A stretch of 11,479 nucleotides of DNA from Eggerthellaceae bacterium (GTDB taxonomy: Bacteria > Actinomycetota > Coriobacteriia > Coriobacteriales > Eggerthellaceae): the NCBI GenBank assembly GCA_900754955.1, contig CAAEEV010000211.1:1-11479 (forward strand), read 5' to 3'. The translations under genes and the position numbers were made by a program. This document shows positions 6,623-11,479 of the stretch, piece by piece; within the stretch, counting starts at the first letter, position 1; each line of letters opens with the position of its first letter. Under the pieces are notes generated by a model, which saw only the letters and a program-made list of their open reading frames with translations, was not told where the DNA came from and searched no databases.

Positions 6623-6638
6623 AAATTAGAATCAATTT
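6623..6638. promoter_or_regulatory. AT-rich interrupted palindrome between lgt and dfx
   Basis: AAATT and AATTT flank six bases within an AT-rich island (about 6612-6638) that contrasts with the GC-rich surroundings. It lies in the intergenic region upstream of dfx and could be an operator, for example for a metal- or peroxide-sensing repressor. The match to any known box is not established. Confidence 0.3.
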
Positions 6639-6682
6639 CGGCATTCGTTCAGGCGAGCGGTCGAAAAGGCAGGGCAGAACGA

Positions 6683-6706
6683 GCCTGCAAGATGGGCCTG
6701 CAAGAT
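6683..6706. repeat. 11-bp tandem direct repeat at the lgt 3' end
   Basis: GCCTGCAAGAT occurs at 6683-6693 and 6696-6706 with a 13-bp period. The right copy reaches the last base of the lgt stop codon (6706-6708 on the plus strand). It looks like a small slippage duplication just after the gene and does not change the reading frame. Confidence 0.7.
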
Positions 6707-7551
6707 CAGCGCTCGGATGCGGGCCGCTCCCCCGCTGCCGCGACGCCCTGCTGCGGCAGCCTCTTCCGCAGCGCGTACACAAGCACCACCACGCCCACGA
6801 TGACGAGCGGCACCGAGAGCAGCTGTCCCATCGTGAGCCAGCCGCCCCAGAGGTAGCCGAGCTGCACGTCGGGCTCGCGCACGAACTCGATGAGGAAGCG
6901 GAACGTGCCGTACATGATGAGGAAGATGCCGAGGAACGTCCCCCGCGGACGCGGCGGCACCTTCCGCGACAGCGCGAAGAGCACCGCGAAGATGATGATG
7001 CCCTCGAGCATCGCCTCGTAGAGCTGGGACGGATGACGCGGCATCATGCCCGCCGCGCCGCCGAACACCACGCCCCACGGCGCGTCGGTGGGCGCACCCC
7101 ACAGCTCGCCGTTGATGAAGTTCGCGCAGCGGCCGAAGAACAGGCCCGCCGGCGCCGCGATACAGCCGAGGTCGGCGAGCGTGAGATACGGGATGTGCGT
7201 GAGCTTCGCGGCAACGATGCCCGCCACGAGCGCACCGATGAGACCGCCGTGGAAGCTCATGCCGCCGTGGTTCGTCGCGAAGATCTCGAGCGGATGGCTC
7301 AGGTAGTAGCCGTCTCCGTAGAAGAGCACGTAGCCGGCGCGCGCGCCGACGATGATGCCGATGATCACACACACCATGATGGTGAGCAGCGAATCGACGT
7401 CCACGCTCACCTTCCACCGCCGCGCCGTACGCGCGATGATGAAGGCGGCAAGCAGGAATCCGAGTACGTAGGCCACGCCGTACCAGCGTACGGTGAGGGG
7501 TCCGAGGGAGAACAGCACCGGGTCGATGCTGTGGTATATATCGTTGAGCAT
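6706..7551 (-). CDS. lgt: Prolipoprotein diacylglyceryl transferase
   Basis: This 281-aa integral membrane enzyme transfers diacylglycerol from phosphatidylglycerol to the lipobox cysteine of prolipoproteins, the first step of lipoprotein maturation. Several hydrophobic segments are visible (about 17-40, 55-78, 98-116, 127-142, 180-196, 206-222 and 238-261). Family motifs are present: RWYG with Y24, MSFHGG with H101, the signature GRCANFINGELWG with R141 and N144, and EFVREPD with R225. The glycine usual before N144 is alanine here, a mild change. The length is typical, with a short charged tail. The start is 5 bases past the stop of the zinc-ribbon gene and no strong Shine-Dalgarno precedes it (GTGGAT at best), so translation is probably coupled to that gene. 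Confidence 0.96.
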   Translation of the reverse strand: MLNDIYHSIDPVLFSLGPLTVRWYGVAYVLGFLLAAFIIARTARRWKVSVDVDSLLTIMVCVIIGIIVGARAGYVLFYGDGYYLSHPLEIFATNHGGMSFHGGLIGALVAGIVAAKLTHIPYLTLADLGCIAAPAGLFFGRCANFINGELWGAPTDAPWGVVFGGAAGMMPRHPSQLYEAMLEGIIIFAVLFALSRKVPPRPRGTFLGIFLIMYGTFRFLIEFVREPDVQLGYLWGGWLTMGQLLSVPLVIVGVVVLVYALRKRLPQQGVAAAGERPASER

Positions 7552-7556
7552 ACGGG

Positions 7557-7775
7557 TTATCCACGCCCCATTCCGGCACCGATCTCAATGGCGGCGAACG
7601 CCACCTCTTCGCGCAAGTCGTCAGGGATCGGCTGAAGCGACGAGACGCGGGTGCCGCAGTGCGGGCAGTACAGGGCGAACAGAGCGAGGTCGGCGCGCAG
7701 AACCATCATCGACTCGTAGTCGTGCACGTCGAGATCTTGCGCATTGCATGACGGACACGCCAGCGCACGTGTCAT
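7557..7775 (-). CDS. Small double-CxxC zinc-ribbon protein
   Basis: A 72-aa protein of unknown function. It has two CxxC pairs, C7/C10 (CPSC) and C37/C40 (CPHCG), separated by 26 residues, the layout of a zinc ribbon. The segment between is hydrophobic and helix-forming (MMVLRADLALFALY). The tail (about 50-72) is acidic and then Gly-rich. No membrane segment or signal peptide is evident, so it is probably cytoplasmic. I chose the start at 7775 because AAAGGGG lies about 6 bases upstream; an in-frame ATG at 7829 would add 18 residues but has no ribosome binding site. It ends 5 bases before lgt, suggesting co-transcription and coupling. The function is unknown; a zinc-binding accessory or nucleic-acid-binding role is possible. 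Confidence 0.75.
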   Translation of the reverse strand: MTRALACPSCNAQDLDVHDYESMMVLRADLALFALYCPHCGTRVSSLQPIPDDLREEVAFAAIEIGAGMGRG

Positions 7776-7828
7776 AGAGCACCCCTTTCCGCAGGCGGCA
7801 TCGCACGATCCCCATGGTAGCACAAGCA

Positions 7829-7846
7829 TCCCGCGCGCATGCGGGA
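7829..7846 (-). terminator. Short GC hairpin between the two small cysteine-rich genes
   Basis: A 6-bp inverted repeat, TCCCGC and GCGGGA, with a 6-base loop lies 15 bases after the stop of the 96-aa gene. No T-tract follows, so termination is doubtful and the two small genes could be co-transcribed. Confidence 0.25.
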
Positions 7847-7861
7847 GCCGCCGCGCATCCG

Positions 7862-8152
7862 CTAGAGCAGGAAGCGGTTGGGGTTGCCCTGGCGCTTGAA
7901 GCCAGCGGGGCGCTCGGCCATCGACGGGCCGTAGGTGAGGAAGTGCTCGCAGAAGCGGCAGATCTCCTTGACAGCGGCGTCGTAGTCGCGGTCGGGGTTG
8001 AGCAGCAGGTCGAAATCGTCACACACCACGTGCGTCTTGCGTCCGCAGGCGGCGAAGTGGCAGTCGGCCGGGCACGGCTCGCCCGGGATGTTGTGGGGGC
8101 AGCGTCCCCTCATCTCCTCGTCGCATCCGCGGCGCTCCCAGCACTTTTCCAT
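7862..8152 (-). CDS. Cysteine-rich protein with CW-type motif
   Basis: A 96-aa protein with nine cysteines (C4, C10, C18, C27, C31, C36, C44, C65, C68). The N-terminus MEKCWERRGC followed by RCP and PCPADC resembles the CWE-x3-C...CP pattern of small two-CW-type proteins found in anaerobes, some of which accompany redox or Fe-S systems; the family assignment is by eye. The pair C65xxC68 could bind metal with C44 or the N-terminal group. There is no signal peptide or membrane segment. The start is firm: AAGGGAGG precedes the ATG by about 6 bases. The gene lies directly behind the terminator of the NifU-like gene, so its transcription depends on readthrough or a promoter not recognised here. 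A role binding Zn or an Fe-S cluster is inference only. Confidence 0.8.
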   Translation of the reverse strand: MEKCWERRGCDEEMRGRCPHNIPGEPCPADCHFAACGRKTHVVCDDFDLLLNPDRDYDAAVKEICRFCEHFLTYGPSMAERPAGFKRQGNPNRFLL

Positions 8153-8168
8153 AGAAAGCCTCCCTTGT

Positions 8169-8202
8169 AAAAACGAAGGGGCGAGCCCGAAAGCCCGCCC
8201 CT
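8169..8202 (-). terminator. Intrinsic terminator after the NifU-like gene
   Basis: A stem with arms AGGGGCG (minus strand) and CGCCCCT, extended by a G-T and two G-C pairs, is followed three bases later by TTTTT. It lies about 23 bases after the NifU-like stop codon. The T-tract ends at 8169, immediately before the AAGGGAGG ribosome binding site of the next gene. Confidence 0.85.
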
Positions 8203-8224
8203 CGCGGCAGTGCGAATGCGCAGC

Positions 8225-8467
8225 CTACATCATCTCGAGATCGGCCGGCACGACGCGCGTCACGCCCGGCACGCGCTCCTTGAGGATGCGCTCAACGCCG
8301 TTGGCGAGCGTCATCTGCGACATCGGGCAGCCCTTGCAGGCGCCCTGCAGCTCGACGGAAACCACGCCGTCCTCGGACACGTCGACGAGCTTCACGTCGC
8401 CGCCGTCGGCCTGGAGGCTGGGGCGGATGAGCTCGAGCACAGCAGCCACGTCGGACTTCTCAACCAT
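8225..8467 (-). CDS. NifU-like Fe-S cluster scaffold/carrier protein
   Basis: An 80-aa single-domain protein matching the C-terminal (Nfu) domain of NifU. It has RPSLQADGGDVKLVDV at 15-30, the family's usual N-terminal core, and the cluster-binding pair CKGC at 44-47 followed by PMSQMTLANGVERILKE. Nfu proteins bind a labile 4Fe-4S cluster, often bridging a dimer, and pass it to target apoproteins. The start MVEKSD has AAAGGAG 6 bases upstream; a longer in-frame start at 8530 would run through that site and the promoter. It stands alone with its own promoter and terminator, so it is probably a monocistronic housekeeping carrier. No isc or suf genes are in the window. Confidence 0.95.
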   Translation of the reverse strand: MVEKSDVAAVLELIRPSLQADGGDVKLVDVSEDGVVSVELQGACKGCPMSQMTLANGVERILKERVPGVTRVVPADLEMM

Positions 8468-8504
8468 GTTGTTCTCCTTTTTCTCAGGTGCATGTATCGG
8501 ATGC

Positions 8505-8515
8505 ATTCTAGCATA
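8505..8515 (-). promoter_or_regulatory. Promoter of the NifU-like gene
   Basis: The minus strand reads TATGCTAGAAT. TAGAAT (8505-8510) preceded by TGC gives an extended -10 element; TATGCT (8510-8515) is an alternative. The -35 is weak. Either gives a leader of about 30-40 bases. Confidence 0.5.
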
Positions 8516-8521
8516 GCCCGC

Positions 8522-8536
8522 TCGCGGCACTCGCGA
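8522..8536. promoter_or_regulatory. Interrupted palindrome upstream of the NifU-like promoter
   Basis: TCGCG and CGCGA flank five bases just upstream of the -10, in the place where a -35 or an operator would sit. It is short and GC-rich, so it could be chance; it could also be a repressor site for Fe-S homeostasis. Confidence 0.3.
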
Positions 8537-8578
8537 AACCGCAACTCGTCAGGCAATCGGCACACGCAGGCCGCCGCA

Positions 8579-8591
8579 GGCGCGCGGCGCC
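8579..8591 (-). terminator. Small hairpin abutting the LCP stop codon
   Basis: GGCGC and GCGCC around three bases form a 5-bp stem immediately after the LCP stop. There is no T-tract, so it is a weak candidate for transcript-end structure only. Confidence 0.2.
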
Positions 8592-10097
8592 CTACGACAC
8601 GGGCATCCAGTCCTTGCCGATGATCACGAGCACGTTGGTGTCGAAGGTGTAGAAGTCGCCGCCGTTGACCACGCGCCCGCCGCCGATCGCGGAGACGACC
8701 GCCTTGGCCGCGCCCTCGTTCTCGGCGCCCTTGTAGATCACGAGCGTCTCGGGATACACCGTGCCGTCGTCGACGTTGCCGACCTCGCCCACCTGGTAGC
8801 CCGCCGCCGTGAGCATCTCGCCCAGACGCGCCGCCGCGCCCGTGGCGCCCGCGCCGTTGCGCACCTCGACCGTCACGTCGGCGGGGTTCACCGACGCACC
8901 CGAGCTCTCCACCTGGTTGGGATCCTCGCCCGCCTTGAAGCGCTCGCGCATGGGCTCCCATTCGCTCGAGGAGTACTCGTAGCGCGGGTCGTCGCCATCG
9001 CTCTCGTAGCCAGGCAGCAGGCAGGAGTACACCGTCACTTGGTCGAGCGGACGCAGCGCGTTGCCGAGCGCAAGCAGATCCGAAGACGACCAGTCGGTGT
9101 GCAGGTAGTTGCCCGCCTCGCCGACGAGCGCGGCGAAATCGAGCCCCTCTGTGCTCAGCGCGCGTTGGCAGAGCGTGCGCGTGAAGTCAATCTGGTTTGC
9201 CGCCGTGCGCTCGAGCCCCGTCGTGTAGTTCTTCGCGCGCAGCAGCACGAGCGCCGCCTCGGCGTCGAGCGTCTGCTCGCCAGCGTCGAGCACGAGCGTG
9301 CCGGCGCGCGGGTCGTCGACCTCTTCGGGAATCGTCATGGTGACGCCGCCGACGCGCTCGACCATGCCGGCGATGCCTTCTTCGTCGGTGGTGATGAAAT
9401 GCGCGATGCTCACGTCGGCGAGGCTCGCCACCGAACGGATGAGCTCGGCGTCGCCGCCGGTAGCGCGCGCCTCGCGCAGCGGATGGGTCTGCCCGTCAGA
9501 GAGCTTCACGTTGAGATTCGACGGAATAGCGACGAACGACAGCGAACGCGCGCCCTCGTCGACGCGCACGAGCAGGTAGGCGTCGGAAGATGCACCCTTC
9601 GCCTCGTCGAGCTCGGCGGCGCAGAGCACGTAGAAGGGGGCGTCGGCTTCGGCGACCACGAGCGCCTCGGAGGCGTTCGACGAGGAGAGCGACAGGCGCG
9701 AGTCGGACGTGCCGAAGTACGTGGCGACGCCGACGCCCACCGCGATGGCCGCCACGACGAACACCGCCACGACCGCGACGATGATACGGCGCATGCGCGC
9801 CTTGCGCTGGATCTCCTGCACGTAGCCGCGCCGCGCCACGCGGCGCGCGTAGGCGTTCTCGTTCTCGGCGCTCGTGGTGGCCGCTCCCACGTGGCTCACC
9901 ACGCGGCGGCTTGCCTGGCTCGAGCGGCGCACGTTGGAGAAGTCGACGCTCGAAGCGCCCCGCGGCTCACCGCGACGGGCGCCGCTGCGATGACGGGCCG
10001 AGGGCCGCTCGACGTGCGATCCGATGGTCGAGGACTGCATGCGGCGCGACATGCGCTTTGACTGGGAGGCGGTGAAGCCCTTCTTCCGGCCGAACAT
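8592..10097 (-). CDS. LytR-CpsA-Psr family protein with LytR_C domain, divergent
   Basis: A 501-aa, probably membrane-anchored protein. Residues 1-102 are a long, basic, Ser/Arg-rich cytoplasmic part; 103-127 is a single transmembrane helix; about 155-312 is the LCP domain; 407-496 matches LytR_C (VTVEVRNGAGATGAAARLGEML). LCP enzymes attach teichoic acid-like polymers or other glycans to peptidoglycan from lipid carriers. The LCP core keeps the fold signature (MVERVGGVTMTIPEEV, LDAEAALVLLRAKN, LERTAANQIDF), but key phosphate- and metal-binding positions differ: AIPSN stands at 190-194 for the usual SIPRD, ASSDAYLL for RSDTM-like, and RAK for the R-x-R motif. Transferase activity is therefore uncertain. 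The start follows murA by 7 bases; TAGGAG overlaps the murA TAG stop and serves as ribosome binding site, so the two are coupled. Confidence 0.88.
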   Translation of the reverse strand: MFGRKKGFTASQSKRMSRRMQSSTIGSHVERPSARHRSGARRGEPRGASSVDFSNVRRSSQASRRVVSHVGAATTSAENENAYARRVARRGYVQEIQRKARMRRIIVAVVAVFVVAAIAVGVGVATYFGTSDSRLSLSSSNASEALVVAEADAPFYVLCAAELDEAKGASSDAYLLVRVDEGARSLSFVAIPSNLNVKLSDGQTHPLREARATGGDAELIRSVASLADVSIAHFITTDEEGIAGMVERVGGVTMTIPEEVDDPRAGTLVLDAGEQTLDAEAALVLLRAKNYTTGLERTAANQIDFTRTLCQRALSTEGLDFAALVGEAGNYLHTDWSSSDLLALGNALRPLDQVTVYSCLLPGYESDGDDPRYEYSSSEWEPMRERFKAGEDPNQVESSGASVNPADVTVEVRNGAGATGAAARLGEMLTAAGYQVGEVGNVDDGTVYPETLVIYKGAENEGAAKAVVSAIGGGRVVNGGDFYTFDTNVLVIIGKDWMPVS

Positions 10098-10104
10098 GCC
10101 GCTC

Positions 10105-11385
10105 CTAGCGCGCGTCGTCTTCCGCGGTGCGGATCACATCAGCGCCGAGCGAGACGAGTTTGCCGACGTAGTCCTCGTAGCCACGGTCGATGTGCTCAAT
10201 GCGGTGTACGCGCGTCTCGCCGTCGGCCACGATGCCCGCGAGCACGAGCGCGGCGCCGGCGCGCAGGTCGGTCGACGACACGGGCGCGCCCTGAAGCCGC
10301 TCGACGCCGCGCACGAGCGCGTGATGGTCGTCGAGCGTGATGTCGGCGCCCATGCGCATGAGCTCCGCGGCGAACATGAAGCGGTTCTCGAACACGTTCT
10401 CAGTGATCATCGACGTGCCGTCGGCGAGGGCGGCGAGCAGCATGAACTGCGCCTGGAGGTCGGTCGGGAAGCCGGGATGGGGCAGCGTCTGGATGTCGGT
10501 GCCCGCGAGCGCGCCCGTCCGCTCGACGCGAATCCAGTCATCGCCCTGCTCGACGGTGCAGCCCATGGCCTTGAGCTTCATGATGGCCATGCGCAGGAAG
10601 CTCGGGTTGATGCCGTGCACCGTAACGGGGCCGCCCGTGAGTGCGCCGCCCGCGAGGAACGTGCCGGCCTCGATGCGGTCGCCCACCGTGGTGTGCTCGC
10701 AGGGATGCAGGTCGTCGAGGGAGACGCCGTGCACCTCGATGGTGGAGGTGCCCGCGCCGCTCACGTGCGCGCCCATCGACACGAGCATGTTCGCAAGGTC
10801 CTCGATCTCGGGCTCACATGCGGCGTTCTCGATGTAGGTGGTGCCTTCGGCGACCACGGCGGCCATGAGCAGATTCTCCGTCGCGCCGACGCTCGGGAAC
10901 TCGAGCATGACGTGCGTGCCGTGCAGGCCGTTGGGCGTGTGGGCGAGAAGGATGCCGTGGTCGACCGTGAACGTGACGCCGAGCGCCTCAAGGCCCACGA
11001 GGTGCATGTCGATCTTGCGCGCGCCGATCTGGCAGCCGCCCGGCATGGCAACGTGCGCCTCGCCGAAACGACCGATGAGCGGACCGAGCACCGAGATGCT
11101 CGCGCGCATCTTCGACACGAGCTCGTAGGGCGTCTCGCAGCTGTTCACCGGCGCCGTGTCGATCACCAGGGTGTGGCCGTCGCGCTCGACCGTCGCGCCG
11201 AGGCGCGTGAGCACGCGGCTCATGATCTCGATGTCGGAGATGAGCGGCACGTTGTGAAGGACGGTGCGCCCCCTGCCGAGCAGCGACGCCGCCATGAGCT
11301 TGAGCGCCGAGTTCTTGGCGCCCGACACCTGAACATCGCCGGAGAGCGTGCCGTTGCCGTGCACGATGATGATTTCCTGAGACAT
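10105..11385 (-). CDS. murA: UDP-N-acetylglucosamine 1-carboxyvinyltransferase
   Basis: This 426-aa cytoplasmic enzyme adds enolpyruvate from PEP to UDP-GlcNAc, the first committed step of peptidoglycan synthesis. The repeated inside-out alpha/beta barrel pattern is evident. Key residues are visible: K24 in SGAKN, the catalytic C118 in MPGGCQIG (the residue that fosfomycin alkylates, cysteine rather than the resistant aspartate), D309 in PGFPTD, and R401 in HIDRGYED. The length is standard. AAAGGA lies about 5 bases before the ATG, after a leader of about 90 bases with a GGGCGC/GCGCCC hairpin at 11402-11416. Its stop overlaps the ribosome binding site of the LCP gene, so the two envelope genes form an operon. 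Confidence 0.97.
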   Translation of the reverse strand: MSQEIIIVHGNGTLSGDVQVSGAKNSALKLMAASLLGRGRTVLHNVPLISDIEIMSRVLTRLGATVERDGHTLVIDTAPVNSCETPYELVSKMRASISVLGPLIGRFGEAHVAMPGGCQIGARKIDMHLVGLEALGVTFTVDHGILLAHTPNGLHGTHVMLEFPSVGATENLLMAAVVAEGTTYIENAACEPEIEDLANMLVSMGAHVSGAGTSTIEVHGVSLDDLHPCEHTTVGDRIEAGTFLAGGALTGGPVTVHGINPSFLRMAIMKLKAMGCTVEQGDDWIRVERTGALAGTDIQTLPHPGFPTDLQAQFMLLAALADGTSMITENVFENRFMFAAELMRMGADITLDDHHALVRGVERLQGAPVSSTDLRAGAALVLAGIVADGETRVHRIEHIDRGYEDYVGKLVSLGADVIRTAEDDAR

Positions 11386-11401
11386 AGCTATCCTTTGCGT
11401 T

Positions 11402-11416
11402 GGGCGCCGTGCGCCC
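11402..11416 (-). promoter_or_regulatory. Hairpin in the murA leader
   Basis: A perfect 6-bp inverted repeat, GGGCGC and GCGCCC, with a 3-base loop lies 17-31 bases upstream of the murA start. It may fold in the mRNA just 5' of the ribosome binding site and tune translation. There is no T-tract. Confidence 0.35.
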
Positions 11417-11473
11417 GTTTCGAAAGCAGGTAAGCCCGTTGATCAGCAGAAATGCAGAACAACACAACGCTTC

Positions 11474-11479
11474 ATTATA
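11474..11479 (-). promoter_or_regulatory. Probable murA -10 box at the window edge
   Basis: TATAAT on the minus strand is a perfect -10 hexamer followed by GAAG, the same ten bases as at glnA. The -35 would lie beyond the window, so the promoter cannot be confirmed here. Confidence 0.5.

Noticed and set aside
7776..7829. Longer start for the zinc-ribbon gene at 7829
   Set aside because: The extension includes the AAAGGGG site of the inner start and has no ribosome binding site of its own.
8468..8530. Longer start for the NifU-like gene at 8530
   Set aside because: It would read through the strong AAAGGAG site and the candidate -10 box; the shorter start matches the family.
10024..11433. A 469-codon plus-strand frame over murA
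   Set aside because: Antisense to murA; composition and lack of motifs mark it as a shadow frame.
1..11479. Mobile element, prophage or defence island
   Set aside because: No transposase, integrase, terminal repeats, toxin-antitoxin pair or defence domain is seen; the genes are core and co-oriented.

Overview
The window is a GC-rich bacterial chromosome segment. All eleven protein-coding genes lie on the minus strand, so the window reads biologically from its right end to its left end. High G+C, a desulfoferrodoxin (an oxygen-defence enzyme of anaerobes), a LytR-CpsA-Psr protein with a LytR_C tail, a PolA with a decayed proofreading domain and a GlnR-like regulator beside glnA together suggest an anaerobic actinobacterium. 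The class Coriobacteriia, family Eggerthellaceae, fits best. This is inference from protein character; no database search was possible.

Layout in transcription order. (1) Envelope block: murA (11385-10105) and a divergent LCP-family protein (10097-8592), translationally coupled, with a consensus -10 box for murA at the right edge. (2) Small metalloproteins: a NifU-like Fe-S scaffold protein (8467-8225), an intrinsic terminator, a 96-aa cysteine-rich protein (8152-7862), and a 72-aa double-CxxC zinc-ribbon protein (7775-7557) coupled to lgt (7551-6706). (3) Desulfoferrodoxin (6480-6100), in its own unit with a leader hairpin and a strong terminator. (4) rpmE (5772-5305), ribosomal protein L31 with a long Ala/Lys/Glu tail. 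Its 5' leader carries two identical 19-bp hairpin-forming repeats, and a UUCG-type terminator follows the gene. (5) Nitrogen block: glnA (5160-3817), then one base later an OmpR-type regulator whose receiver lacks the usual phosphorylation residues. (6) polA (2960-330), followed by about 330 bp of noncoding DNA rich in inverted repeats.

Functionally the window is mostly core metabolism: peptidoglycan precursor synthesis, lipoprotein maturation, glutamine synthesis, DNA repair and translation. The less ordinary parts are the twin hairpins and tailed L31, the pseudo-receiver regulator next to glnA, the degenerate LCP protein, the two small cysteine-rich genes between the Fe-S scaffold gene and lgt, and the structured DNA after polA. 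There is no transposase, integrase, CRISPR array or other sign of horizontal transfer, and I do not see a clear new defence or mobile system. The twin-hairpin rpmE leader is the best candidate for a less-described regulatory element.
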